From Cordia subcordata (lineage: Eukaryota; Streptophyta; Magnoliopsida; Boraginales; Cordiaceae): 64,000 bases of DNA. The notes beneath the pieces were generated by a model, which had not been told where the DNA came from, ran no database searches, and saw nothing but the letters and a program-made list of their open reading frames with translations. Positions 34,723 to 46,190 of the stretch are shown piece after piece. The DNA lies in assembly GCA_028554755.1 (NCBI GenBank), contig JAPTOF010000024.1, positions 124,001-188,000 of the forward strand, read 5' to 3'. The translations under genes were made by a program, and so were the position numbers. Each line of letters begins with the position of its first letter. Within the stretch, counting starts at the first letter, position 1.

Positions 34723-36619
34723 TGTAGGATCGATATTATTAAGTGTGGGGTATCCTAGTCCATATTTTCTAAATTATAACTAAGAAAACATGCTAGGAAA
34801 ATAAAATAACCACATTACACACACAAGAACATGCTCAAGAACATATAGAATATAACTAATGCTTGCAAAAATATATAAAGCTAACCTCTTGAAGCGTGGG
34901 GCCTTTGATGAAGCTAAAACCGGTTACAAGCTTTGTTCCCGTTCATGAACAAGGCCACCAAAATTTGCTATAAGAGTGTCACAATAAGCAACTCCCTAGT
35001 CTTCTTCCCTATGATTAAAGAAACTTATCTTGAGAGAATAGCCTCTTGTGTGGGAAGAAGCAAAGTAATATGCTCTTGAAAAACTAGAGCAAAAATCACA
35101 CAATAAGTGTGTACTATGTGTTGTAGTATTTTCTTGCCAAAAAGGAAGAAATCAACTACAAAGTGGAATGCATAAAAGGTGTAGGGTCTTGTCTATTTAT
35201 AGAGAGAACCTTGGCATCTAAAGTTGCTAAACTTTCAATGTGGGAGAAAATTTCCATGTAGTATTTCCTTTTTGAAACTTGTCAATCTTGTCTTGGAAGA
35301 CTTGTACAAGTTGTCCACTTGTTTTTGTAGTATTTTGCAAGTTGTCCACTTGTCTTGGAAGACTTAGGCCAAGCCCATTATCCAAGTCCAACACATAGCC
35401 CATAATCCATGTGGAGGCCCAAGCCTAATAGGAAACCATCCTAGCCCAATTAGGTTATCTTGGACTCTAAAGAAAGCCCAAACCCAATTTCAAGCTTTGG
35501 CCCAATAAGGCTACTACCACAATATGGAATTTGCTCTTTCAAGATTACTCTTTCAAAGTCATTTCAACTAGGGAAGGGACCAAGAAGACACAATTATCAT
35601 TGGCTTCCAAAAATAATTAAAAATATCCTTGCCCGATCTAGGCGACATAATAATTATTTTTAACTTCGATCTATTCCACCATAAGATCAAATTTGCACTC
35701 CAAGAATAATTGTCATTACCCAAAAGCTTATCACAAAAGAATGTGAACTTTGTCTTTGACCTACTAAATAACTGACCATAATGCCCCTCTATGTATACCC
35801 ATAGCTAAGATCGCTCCTTTGGCCTGTGTACTATCACCTCCTTAGCTATATCTTTTTCCGTTGGGTTTCTTGTCCTATTGCCAACCATCCTTGGTCATGG
35901 AATCTCTTGATCTCGGGAGCGACCCTCAAGCCATATGACCGACACACCTATAAAGGTAGTATCACTAGATCTAGATTCGGATGATAAATTTGGACAATCC
36001 CAAAGGGGGCACATAGATTCCATTTTGCATATGCATGTTTTAATTAATTAGAACTTAGCACTCAATGCATAAGGTTGTTGATCATAATAATATAAGATCT
36101 CACCCACAGTGAATCAAAGTACTAAACCCTAACTTCATTAGTTCATCCACATATACTCAAGATTAAGAGCAATGATCATTTAGTAGCAGTGAGTGTCTTG
36201 TTTTCTTTCTTTGATAGTACGTCATTAGAAAACATACTCACAATGGTCCTATCCAATACGTGACACACGTACTATTGAGACAAATCCAGAAAGTCCTCCA
36301 ATGACCTAGGTAGATCACCCTCAAAGAGGAGACTTACTCAATATAACCTTATCAAAGTAGAGTGCCCAACACTACTATTTGGTTATGGATTTAATTTATG
36401 ACGTGACTAAATCTAGACTTGAACCTACTGTGCGTCCAGCCTCACTGCGCACCCAAGTCATTAGTGCAAGTCAAAGGACCTTCATACATGCATCGATAAA
36501 ACATAACAGAGATTATATGTAAGAAACTCATAATGCCATTTAACAAAAATATGATTATACATTGTTTCATATCCAAAATGTCATGTACAAGTGAGCTTTA
36601 GGGCATACTAATCCTAACA
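34723..36619 (-). mobile_element. Copia LTR (minus), 1897 bp
   Basis: Ends TGTAGGATCG..CCTAACA on the plus strand, i.e. TGTTAGGATTAG..CCTACA in sense. It is full length compared with 39,276-41,287 apart from fewer minisatellite repeats (35,275-35,370). Sense TATA box tataaata lies at 35,193-35,200. No matching 5-bp duplication (left tatta, right tgtga). The right neighbour is an unrelated Tat-like fragment, so it is probably broken or recombined. Confidence 0.88.
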
Positions 36620-37972
36620 TGTGATCCCTGTAAAAGTGGCAATATTCGTTCTTATCTCTCTTATCATCTTTTTGGGCCATTTCACATTTCTTTCATGCTT
36701 CATTGCAACCAAAATATCTAATCAAAATGCATTTAAAGGTGTATAAGTGTCAAAACATCTCTTAAAGACCTCTAGATTCTCCTTTCTCTTCTTCAGTTCA
36801 CTCCAATCCTGGAACAACTCCTACTGCTTTTGTTTCCCTTTTTCTTTCTCAATCTCATACTCCTTTTCCCGCTCTCTTTTTGCCAACAAGACATCCTCAG
36901 CCAAATGTACTTTTTGACTCGAGCCATGAGATCACTACTTAAAGATGGCTTCTTTCTTGTCAAAGAATTGGATAGCTTGTCATCTCTGACACCGTGAATG
37001 AAGGCTTCCATGGCTACTAGGTATGCTAGGTTGAGCACTCGCAACGTTGCCTCATTAAATCTCTTAGCAAATGCCTTCAAAGTCTTGTCACTCCTTTGCC
37101 TTATTTCGATAACTGAACTAGATGATTTTGGGGTCTCCTTTCTGCTAGCAAATCAGTTCAAGGGGGTTACAGCTAGCTCTTTAGAGAAATGGATAGAGTA
37201 CGTAGCTGCTCATTATACCATGTACGGGCTAATCCAACCAAGGTGGTAGGAAATGATTTGCATCGCACGGCTTTAATAGCATTATGGAATAGCATTTTAT
37301 GGTTGATGATCGACACATGCTAAGTGAGATCAACTGAACCATCAAAGTAGGGCAACTTTGACATTACGAAGTCCCTTGATATCGACTCTCTAATTATTTC
37401 CTTCAACAAGGGACTATTTTCAAATTGTTTAACATTTATGGTCTGTAGAGGCCACAGGTTTGACACAATCTGTATGGAGGCTACGTGTAATGGTGGTTTA
37501 GAAGATGTATCTCCTCAGTATAATGATTCTTCTTGCATGTCTAAAGGAGTTTGGTGAGTAGACTACGGCATATGAGTCGGAGCTTTGGCGTTTGGTGACA
37601 TTGGATTCAAGAAAGAAAAGGTGTAAGATTGGGTAAAACAATGTGTTTAGGTACGAAAAATTTGGCCTATACAGTTTTGGACATTGGCAAACATGTTGGC
37701 TATGGCCATCATCTCAGCTAGTGAGTAAGATGGCATAGCCATGTTCACTGGTTGCACTGGGATAGAAGTAGATGGATTAAGGTTCAAAGGCTCACAAGTT
37801 GGCCTTGGTTATGGATTTTATCGCTGACGGAAATTTTTGGGAGCTTATGATCATGGCCTAGGTGTTGGATTATTGCTATTCAGTGTTATTGTCTTCTTCT
37901 CTGGCATGAGATTCACCAGTGGCTTGGCTTCCCATGATTGCCATGTGAACTCAATAGGAATACTGAATTCTA
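36620..37972 (-). pseudogene. Tat-like Ty3/gypsy gag remnant
   Basis: Minus-strand frames give, from right to left, 'LPYFDGSVDLT', 'HNAIKAVRCKSFPTTLVGLARTWYNEQL' (37,200-37,350), then 'MKAFAKRFNEATLRVLNLAYLVAMEAFIHGVRDDKLSNSL' (37,080-36,955) and a Lys/Arg-rich tail. This is the capsid core of Tat/Ogre-type gag: 'AFPTTL.G.A..WY', then 'F...FN.E', then 'G.RD'. There are several stops and frame changes. The upstream part (37,420-37,972) has no clear coding. Confidence 0.8.
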
Positions 37973-37990
37973 TTCCCATAGACGGCACCA
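37973..37990 (-). promoter_or_regulatory. Primer-binding site of Tat-like element
   Basis: On the minus strand tggtgccgtctatgggaa, next to an LTR end (TGATCC on plus at 37,995). This is the common primer-site form of plant Tat-type elements, complementary to a tRNA 3' end. Confidence 0.65.
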
Positions 37991-37994
37991 ATCT

Positions 37995-38400
37995 GATCCT
38001 ATGAAGAACCAAATAATCCTTTTTAATAGAATTTCCAGTTGAAGTTACCTATAAAACAAGGAAATCTAGGCACTAATGTAGTACCGGTCAAAGAACCTCC
38101 GATGCCTAAGTTAGAGTATTTATTTATGGGCAAACTCTAGGAATAAAGTGAGTAGAAATGAGTTACTTACCTCATGTGGAACGAGTGGGTCCTATTTATA
38201 GTTTAAGGGTGGCTGGACACATGTTGCTCACGTTCTGTTTGTATAAACTGATTATCGAGTGATATAGCCTAATCGGGTAATTACGTGAATGGTTGGTCAA
38301 TACTGCTTTATCAGTAGTACCCAAAAAGAACCCAGGCGCAACCTTAGCTCGAGTCACCCCTGCGCTCTATTTTCTCTTATTGGATAGGTATGACCTAAGA
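37995..38400 (-). mobile_element. Tat-like 5' LTR fragment (minus)
   Basis: Sequence after the primer-binding site with 'gggtcctatttatag' (sense TATA-like ctataaatagg, near 38,190). The outer end is lost where copia-2 gag begins near 38,401. Confidence 0.6.
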
Positions 38401-38805
38401 CCATATCACCTATGAAAATAGAGGGTGATAAAAAGGTACCTAAACCGGAAAGTGAATGGGATGATAATGATATGATGCTTGAACAATTGAATGCTAAAGC
38501 CTTGTATATCTTGTTTGCCAATTTGAATACTACCAAATTTGCTAGAGTTATGGGATGCAATTCAACTAAGGAGCTTTGGGGCCAACTAGAAATAAATTGT
38601 GAAGGAACTAGTCAAGTTAAGGAATCTAGAATTAGCATGCTTGTTCAAAAGTATGAAGGTTTTAAAATGGAACCAAGTGAAAGTATTGAACAAAGGTTTA
38701 CTTGATTTCTTGAAATGACTAATGGCCTCAAGGCACTTAGAAAGGAATATTGTAATGTAAAGATGGTGAGAAAGGTACAAAGGAGTCTACCATCCTTATG
38801 GCAAC
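38401..38805 (+). pseudogene. Copia-2 gag (UBN2 domain), first piece
   Basis: Reads 'WDDNDMMLEQLNAKALYILFANLNTTKFARVMGCNSTKELWGQLEINCEGTSQVKESRISMLVQKYEGFKM' then 'FLEMTNGLKALRKEY' and 'RSLPSLWQ'. This is the UBN2-type gag of Ty1/copia elements. A stop replaces a residue near 38,704. The frame is cut at 38,805 by an LTR and continues at 57,209 with 'KATAVKKSKDLNTYSL'. The N-terminus is missing on the left. Confidence 0.88.
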
Positions 38806-39275
38806 TGATGTGTTGGTTTTGTGTGTATATTTGCATTGTATTTGTATATATATTTAGAGATGTTTTTGAGCTTATTAGATAGCTTTAGTGTAGTATTTAT
38901 ACTATATTTGTGCAAATAAGAATATAAGTGTATGTAGTTTAGTTTCAAGGTCAAATGCTACACTGAAAGCTTAATTTTGTGCCATAAGTGAGTCATAGGG
39001 TGAGAATGGAGCTTGAACAAAGAACGCTAAAGATAGAAAAAGTAAAGGTCGTGGGATAAAGGCTAAAAGAATGAAGATTGAAGATTAGGGACCAAATAGA
39101 GCTACCGGCTAAGGCTAAAAAAAGTGTCAACTGACCGATAAGGTAAGCCGGTAGAACCAGAGAGTGGAGTCTAAAACTGGTCAAGTATACTGGCTGACCA
39201 GTAGGGTCAGTTGGTTATGTAGAGAGCTCATACTTTTACCCGTCGAGCATGAAGAGGTTATCAACAACCAATAAG
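38806..39275 (+). mobile_element. Gypsy solo LTR, piece 1 of 3
   Basis: Starts TGATGTGTTGG directly after gcaac (38,801-38,805), inside copia-2 gag. Pieces 2 (51,387-51,797) and 3 (56,339-57,203) complete one LTR of about 1.74 kb ending CATCA, followed by gtaac (57,204-57,208). The duplication gcaac/gtaac (one mismatch) and the continuous gag reading support a single insertion later split by two copia insertions. Confidence 0.85.
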
Positions 39276-41287
39276 TGTAGGATCGATATTATTAAGTGTG
39301 GTGTATCTTAGTCTATATTTTCAAAAATTCTACCCAGAAAACATGACAGGAAAATAAAATAACCACATAACACACACAAGAACATGCTTAAGAGTATATA
39401 GAATATAACTAGTACTTGCAAAAATATGTAAAGCTAACCTCTTAAAGCGTGGTGCCTTTGATGAAGGTAAAACCATCACGAGCTTTGTTCTCGTACATGA
39501 ATAAGGCCGCCAAAAATTTTACTATAAGGGTGTCGCAATAGGCAACTCCCTAGTCTTCTTCTCTATGATTAAAGAGACTTATCTTGGAAGAATAGCTTCT
39601 TGTGTGGGAAGAAGCAAAGTAATATGCGGTTGAAAAACAAGAGCAAAAATCACACAATAAGTGTGTATTATGTGTTGTAGTATTTTATTGCCAAAAAGGA
39701 AGAAATCAACTACAAAGTGGATTACATAAAAGGTGTAGGGTCTTGTCTATTTATAAAGAGAACCTTGGCACCCAAAGTTATTAATCTTTCAATGTGGGAG
39801 AAAATTTCCATGTAGTATTTCCTTTATGCAACTTGTTAACTTGTCTTGGAAGACTTGTGCAAGTTGTCCACTTGTTTTTGTAGTATTTTGCAAGTTGTCC
39901 ACTTGTCTTGGAAGACTTAGGCAAGTTGTCTGCTTGTCTTTGTAGTATTTTGCAAGTTGTCCACTTGTTTTTGTAGTATTTTGCAAGTTGTCCACTTGTC
40001 TTGGAAGACTTAGGCAAGTTGTCCGCTTGTCTTTGTAGTATTTTGCAAGTTGTCCACTTTTCTTGAAAGACTTAGGCCAAGCCCATTATCCAAGTCCAAC
40101 ATATAGTACATAATCCATGTGGAGGCCCAAGCCCAATAGGAAACCATCCTAGCTCAATTAGGTTATCTTGGACTCTAAAGATGGCCCAAACCCAATTCCA
40201 AGCTTTGGCCCAAAAAGGCTACTACCACAATATGGAATTTGCTCTTTCAAAATTACTCTCTCAAAGTCATTTCAACTAGGGAAGGGACCAAGAAGACACA
40301 ATTAACCTTGGCTTCCAAAAATAATTAAAAACGTCCTTGCTCTATTACACCATAAGATCAAAGTTGCACTCCAAAAATAATTGCTATTACTCAAAAGCTT
40401 GTCACAAAAGAATGTGAACTTTGTCTTTGACCTACTAAATAATCGACTATAATGCCGCTCTATGTATACCCACAGCTAAGACCGGTCCTTTGGCCTGTGT
40501 ACTATCACCTCCTTAGCTGTATCTTTTTCGTTGGGTTTCTTGTCCTATTGTCAACCATTCTTGGTCATGGAATCTCTTGATCTTGGAAGCGACCCTCAAG
40601 CCATATGACCGATACACCTATAAGGATAGCATCACTAGATCTATATTCGGATGGTAAATTTGGACAATCCCAAAGGGGGCACATAGATTCCATATTTCAT
40701 ATGCATGTTTCAATTATTTAGAACTTAGCACTCAACAGACAAGGCTGTTGATCTAAATAAAGTAAGATCTCACCCACAGTGAATCAAAGTACTAAACCAT
40801 AACTTCATTAGTTCATCCACATATACTCAAGATTAAGAGCAATGATCATTTAATAGCAATGAGTATCTTGTTTTCTTTCTTTGATAATACGTCTCTAGAA
40901 AACATACTCACAATAGTCCTGTCCAATAAATGACACACGTACTATCGAGACAAATCTGAAAAGTCCTCCAATGACCTAGGTAGATCACCCTCAACGAGGA
41001 GACTTGCTCAATATAACCTTATCCCGGTAGAGTGCCCAACACTACCATTTGGTTACGGACTCAATTTATGACGTGACTAAATCTAGACTTGGACCTACTG
41101 TGCGTCTAGCCTCACTGCGCACTTAAGTCATTAGTTCAAGTCAAGGGGCCTTTACACATGCATCAATAAAACATAACAGAGATAACATATAAGAAACTCA
41201 TAATGCCATATAACAAAAATAATTATACATTGTTTAGTATCCAAAATGTCATGTACAAGTGAGCTTTAGGGCATACTAATCCTAACA
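39276..41287 (-). mobile_element. Copia-1 3' LTR (minus), 2012 bp
   Basis: TGTAGGATCG..CCTAACA on plus. The left flank ataag (39,271-39,275) pairs with gtaag (51,387-51,391) on the far side of copia-1. Sense TATA is the complement of ctatttataaa near 39,750. It is longer than the LTR at 34,723 because of an expanded minisatellite. To its right the copia-1 RNase H end begins. Confidence 0.9.
39834..40065. repeat. Minisatellite in copia LTR (~31-bp half units)
   Basis: Alternating half units 'gcaagttgtccacttgtc' + ttggaagactta and 'gcaagttgtccacttg' + tttttgtagtatttt. About seven half units are present here, against about three in the LTR at 34,723 (35,275-35,370). In the palindromic LTR complex (51,798-56,338) it is reduced or absent. 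Confidence 0.88.
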
Positions 41288-41980
41288 ATCTCTTACTTAC
41301 ACTAAGGTCACTTCTGCACAACCTAATACACATGGACTTTAAATGTGTGGTGAAAATTTTCTCTGGAAGAGTCTTTGTTAATGGGTCCGCCAAGTTTTTC
41401 GCTTAAGCTATCTTTTCAACTACTACATGATCAAATGATATTTCCGTTCAGTGTGTTTACCCTTTTTGTGATTCCTTGGCTCTTGCACTGTGAAACAGCA
41501 CCTTATTGTCGCAATACAACATTATTAGTCAGTGAGCTATCGGCACAACTTTTAGGTCTAAAAGGAACTTTCTTAGCCATACTGCCTCTTTCGCAGCCTC
41601 AGATGCTGCTGCATACTCGGCCTCCATGGTAGAGTCAACAATACAATTTTGCTTCACACTTCTCCATGAAATAGCTCCTCCTGACAGAGTAAAAACATAT
41701 CCAAAAGTAGATTTCCTGGAATCTCTGTCAGACTAAAAATTCTAGTCTGTATAGGCTAATGGCGTTAGATCATCTGCACGGCATTCCAGCACATAATCCT
41801 TAGTTCCTTGCAAGAATTTGAATATATGCTTAACCGTGACCCAATGTGCCAGTCCAGGGTTTGACTGATATCTATTAACCATACCAACAGTAAAGTAGAT
41901 ATCTGGTCCAGTACATAACATGGTATACATAAGGCGTCCAACCGCCGAAGCATGAGGAATTCGCTTCATGCTCTCTATTT
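41288..41980 (-). pseudogene. Copia-1 RNase H and C-terminus
   Basis: From right to left: 'MKRIPHASAVGRLMYTMLCTGPDIYFTVGMVNRYQSNPG' (41,969-41,850), 'HIFKFLQGTKDYVLECRADDLTPLAYTD' (to 41,745), a stop, then 'GGAISWRSVKQNCIVDSTMEAEYAAASEAAKEAVWLRKFL' (near 41,690-41,570), which carries the acidic EAEY box of copia RNase H. It decays before the LTR start at 41,287. Confidence 0.9.
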
Positions 41981-42760
41981 CCTCAGATGTTTTAGGACAT
42001 TAATCTCGAGATAGATAAACTCCATGTCTAGAAGGTAATGAGGCCTTCTTAGAGTTTTGTATGTTAAACCTAACCAATATCTTCTCAATAAATGAAGCTT
42101 GAGATAGGGCTAGCCTTCTGTTCTTACGATCTCGCATAAGCTTGATACCTAGAACATAACTAGCTTCTTCTAAGTCCTTTATTTGAAATTGAGTCGAAAG
42201 CCAAACCTTGATGGATGATAATATCCCCACATCATTTCCAATTAGTAGGATATCATCCACATACAGAACCAAAAAAGCTATAGTATTTCCATTACGCCTC
42301 TTATATACACAAGGTTCATCAATATTTTGATCAAAACCATAAGATTTAATTGCCAAATCAAATTTGATGTTCCATACTCTAGATGCCTGCTTTAGTCCAT
42401 AAATAGACTTTTTTAACTTACAAACCAAATGTTCCTGGCCTTTTGCAACATATCCATCTAGTTGTATCATATAAATGGTCTCGTCAAGCTCTCCATTAAG
42501 AAAAGCTATCTTGACGTCCATTTGCTATATCTCGTAGTCATAATGACATGCGATTGCAAGAAGTATCCTGATGGATTTAAGCATGGCTACTGTGAGAAAG
42601 TTTCCTCATAATCGAACCCTTCTTTCTGAGTACAACCTTTCACCACCAACCTTGCTTTAAAGGTTTCAACTTTTCCATCAACTCCTCTTTTCCTCTTGTA
42701 GACCCATTTGCACCTTATAGGTTTTACCCTTTCAGGTGCAACTACAAGATCCTAGACTTC
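41981..42760 (-). pseudogene. Copia-1 reverse transcriptase
   Basis: 'MDVKIAFLNGELDETIYMIQLDGYV', 'CKLKKSIYGLKQASRVWN', 'CVYKRRNGNTIAFLVLYVDDILLIGNDV' with the catalytic YVDD (near 42,240-42,265), 'LGIKLMRDRKNRRLALSQASFIEKIL'. The intact stretch is 173 residues. Just upstream the Trp before 'QMDVK' has become a TAG stop (42,523-42,525 area), and a one-base loss near 42,595 shifts the frame in '[27 protein letters not shown]'. Otherwise it is the least decayed gene in the window. Confidence 0.92.
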
Positions 42761-43006
42761 GTTAGAATACATAGATTCTAACTCTGAATCCATTGCTTTA
42801 TGCCATTGGTCGGCATTTATGTCGGAAACTACTTCATCATAACTTATGGGATCCATCACCTGATTCTTTGAAGAAGTCTAAAAGGACTCTCCATAGTATC
42901 TATCAGGAGGCCTGGATATCCTCCCACTACGACGATGCTCCGATATATTAGGTGTAATATGCTATTCTTTTCCATTCATAGTTACTACAGGTGTTACTGG
43001 AGATTC

Positions 43007-43920
43007 TTATGAAATCTCATCTAGAACAACTTCAAGATCTAGTGTTTTCTGGACCATTTCATCATTCTCTAAGTATTTAGCATGGGTGCTTATAAACACC
43101 TTTTGCTCCTTAGGATTATAAAAGATCCCACCTCTAGTTCCCTTAGGATATCCAATGAAATAGCATAACTTGGATCTTGGTTCCAATTTTGAAGCATTAC
43201 TGTTAAGCACATAAGCTGGACAGCCCCAAATGTGGAGATGATTTAGACTAGGCTTACGCCCAGTCCATATTTCTTGAGGTGTCCTTGGTACTGATTTAGA
43301 TGGTACCAAGTTCAAGATGTATGCTGCTATTTCAAGGGCATACCCCCAAAAAGATAAAGGTAATGATGCATGACTCAACATTGACCTAACTATATCTAAT
43401 AGGGTACGATTTCTTCTCTCTGCTACACCATTTTGCTGAGGAGTCCCAGGTGCAATCAACTGAGACACTATCCCTTCTTGTGTAAGATAGTTTCTGAATT
43501 TACCTGAGAGGTATTCGCTACCTTGATCAGACCGAAGGGCTTTGATATGTTTATCTAATTTCCGCTCTGCCTCAGCTTTGAACTCTTTGAATTTCTCAAA
43601 GGATTCAAACTTGCGTCGCATCAAATATACATATCGATACCTAGAGTAATCATCAGTAAAAGTAATGAAATACTCATAGCCTCCTCGTGCTGGTCTGCTC
43701 ATAGGACCACACACATCAGTGTGAACCAATTCCAACACTTCTTTGGCCCTTCCTCCTTTCGAAGAAAATGACCGTTTAGTCATCTTCCCTTTGAGACAAG
43801 ATTCACATGGAGGTAGACCTTCGAGATCTAATGAGCTAAGATGCCCATCCTCGACTAATCTCCGAATTCGCTTTAGACTAATATGTCCTAAGCGTAGGTA
43901 CCAAAGATAAGTATCATTGG
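43007..43920 (-). pseudogene. Copia-1 integrase
   Basis: An open 258-codon stretch (43,783-43,007): '[33 protein letters not shown]' (first Asp), '[18 protein letters not shown]' (second Asp) and '[18 protein letters not shown]' (Glu), so the DDE triad is complete. '[39 protein letters not shown]' follows. Upstream frames (43,784-43,920) give the pre-integrase segment ending '[13 protein letters not shown]'. The 42,760-43,006 stretch holds the decayed linker to RT. Confidence 0.92.
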
Positions 43921-44059
43921 TCGAAGAAACCTTCCTTTTTTTGAGAATTAGTTTGCTCTATATTGTGCAGCGAGTTTGTAATAGGTTTTATATAGAACAA
44001 GTTATCATGCATGCTACCAGAACAAATAATATTTCCATCTCTACTAATATCAACACCAG

Positions 44060-44430
44060 AATGGAGATTAATGCAAAAACCATCTAATATTAATTGCGAA
44101 ACAGAAATAAGGTTTTTCCATACATCTGGAACATAATAACGTTGTTCAAAAATAACTTACTATTACATGGAAAATTTAAGCACATTTCTCCCACTGCAAC
44201 AGCCCATACTTTTGCTCCATTACCCAATCTCAGAGCAAACTCCCCTTTAGCTAGTTCCTTCATTCCTTGAAACCAATGCAAAGAATAGCAAATGTGGTTA
44301 TTGGCTCCAGAGTCTACAATCCAAGAATCAATAGAATCAACCACTGAGCAGGTTTCAATGTAGAACAAAAGAGGCGTACCTATCTGGCCTCGAGCCAAGT
44401 ACTTCAGGCAATCCTTTTTCTAGTATCATT
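44060..44430 (-). pseudogene. Copia-1 protease, with end of gag knuckle linker
   Basis: 'KKDCLKYLARGQIGTP' then 'SWIVDSGANNHICYSLHWFQGMKELAKGEFALRLGNGAKVWAVAVGEMCL'. DSGA is the catalytic Asp box of copia protease. It is open for 102 codons to 44,090. Upstream it stops at about 44,430, where the non-autonomous element begins, so the copia-1 gag and primer-binding site are missing. Confidence 0.88.
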
Positions 44431-44555
44431 TTTTTTGGTTAATTTTCGAAAAATGGTAAGCAAGTAAAGATAGGGCATACGCAAGCAATCAATCACAACT
44501 ACAAAAGCACACAAAAAACCAATACCGTGCCTCCTCGGTAACGACGGCAAAAACT
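44431..44555 (-). other. Leader and primer-binding site of non-autonomous element (outer copy)
   Basis: Matches 49,681-49,812. Next to the LTR end, the minus strand reads tgccgtcgttaccgaggagg. Of its first 18 bases, 14 match the primer site complementary to plant tRNA-Asp. Only this 125-bp part of the outer element remains. Confidence 0.7.
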
Positions 44556-46151
44556 TGATGTGTGCGTATCGAGTTTTACACCCGCAAACATACGGATCGT
44601 TCGTGGTATAGTGTATTTGAGTGCGGCTATCGTCTTCACAGGGAGGCTACCTTAGCTAGGTCTCTATGTGCTCTGGTGCTTCAAACTAGCTACGTGCGTG
44701 TGTGTACTTACTTTAGGATGGAAGGGAGCTCAGAAAAAAGAAAATAAAAACTAATCCATGGAGGAACTTAAAGGAGCCAAACTAAGGAAAAACTAACAAA
44801 AAAGAAGGGGACCTAGTGCGATTGCATTGCAGCTAGACTTGGGCTATGATAACGGATGAGGTCTATCTAAGGCTCGGGACTTCTATTGCCGTTATGTTGA
44901 TCTGGGGCTCTTTTAACCAATACTAGTGGTTTAACCCGTTAGCTGGATTTAAAGCTAAGGGTCAATCCCTCTTAGCCTATGCAATCCGTGATTAGAAATT
45001 TTCCTCTTGGCTGGATTTAAAGCCAAGGCCTAGCACCTAAACACTACTTGACATTAAGGCTCGATTAACCAACACTAACGTGGGTGAAAGATACTCTAGT
45101 CTAGGTTAACTTATCCGCTTGGCTGGATTTAAAGCCAAGGACTAGCACCTAAACTCGACTAAGCATAGCATGTAACCTATTAGCTGGATTTAAAGCTAAA
45201 GCCTACTCTACTAAGCAAAGCCATGAGATTTAGCATAATCACATCACCCATATAAGTAGATAAGAGCATTTGAAGCACAAATAACACATTCATATTCACT
45301 TAGGCATTTTAACAAACACATAGACATGTTTTATTTCCAATACATAGCCATATTAAATCATGCCATATATTTATGTAAACAAACATGTATTAAGAGCCAA
45401 AGATCTATAGAAATCCATTATTCAAAGACCTAATCTAATATACAACAACAATCAACCGTAAATCTAGCCTACTCTAGCAACATATTTACAAGAAATAGAG
45501 AAAGAATAAGAAGAACTTCCCTAAATTCTTACTTCCAAATCCATACAAATCCTTCAAATCTTTGTTTAGTGCTTTAATCCTAGCTTGATATGGGGTTTAG
45601 ATGGTGATTTAGGGTGTTTTGTGAAGTGGGTAAAGGGTTAGGGTTTATTAGGATTTTAGAAAATAAAGTTTCTCCCCTCAAAATTAGCTGAAACGAGCTT
45701 TTTATGGATTTCTTTAGCGCACAGTCGGTCCACCTAGTCGGTTGACCGGCTTCTCTTTCTTGCTCGACTAGCTTCAATCATGATGCTCTCTGCTAGGTCG
45801 ACCGGCTCTTTGAGGAACTCGACCGGCTTAAATTCTTTATTCTCTGGAGCGGCCGGTCGACCGACTCTTCTTCTAAGTTGACCGGCTGGATCATAATGAT
45901 CCATTCTTCATTCCATTTCTTTCGGTCTTCATCCGTTAGCTCATTTCTTTTTCGCGTAAGCTTGAAACCTTCCAAAACACTCCTAAAACATGGAATATAA
46001 CACTTAATATAGTTTTATGCATCTAAATACATTATGTACAAATATTAACAAATATCCATAAACTTTATACTAAGTGCACTCAATTATACTCTGACACCCT
46101 TAAATAAGCATGCAAAAACTAGATGCAAACACGCGCAAATGACACACATCA
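44556..46151 (-). mobile_element. LTR of non-autonomous Athila-like element (minus), complete
   Basis: 1596 bp, TGATGTGTGC on the left and gcaaatgacacacatca on the right (sense TGATG..CATCA). It has a primer-binding site on its left and a polypurine tract on its right, so it is shared by two element copies. It carries four hairpin motifs (44,938-45,199) and a U3 palindrome cluster (45,720-45,890). Its partner is at 49,813-51,140, with high identity in the first 1.3 kb. Confidence 0.9.
44938..45199 (-). other. Four LTR hairpin motifs in a row
   Basis: Inverted repeats with an 8-base centre ggatttaa. ttagct..agctaa occurs at 44,939-44,958 and 45,180-45,199. ttggct..agccaa occurs at 45,007-45,026 and 45,119-45,138. 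All four are perfect six-base stems. They use two different base pairs at stem position 3 (A:T or G:C). Confidence 0.8.
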
Positions 46152-46190
46152 ACACCCCCAAACCTTCCCCTTACTTGTCCTCAAGCAAGC
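46152..46190 (-). promoter_or_regulatory. 3' polypurine tract (minus)
   Basis: On plus: acacccccaaaccttcccc then ttacttgtcctcaagc. In sense this is a purine run ending gtgt before the LTR start. Confidence 0.83.

Noticed and set aside
34723..36619. Interpretation as an intact solo LTR insertion
   Set aside because: Flanking 5-mers differ (tatta, tgtga) and the flanks belong to different elements.
39781..40017. Repetitive 78-codon open frame
   Set aside because: Translation of the LTR minisatellite; absent in the shorter-repeat LTR copy.
44562..44747. 61-codon open frame near the LTR end (also 49,819-50,004)
   Set aside because: Both are the same LTR position; conservation is explained by LTR identity.
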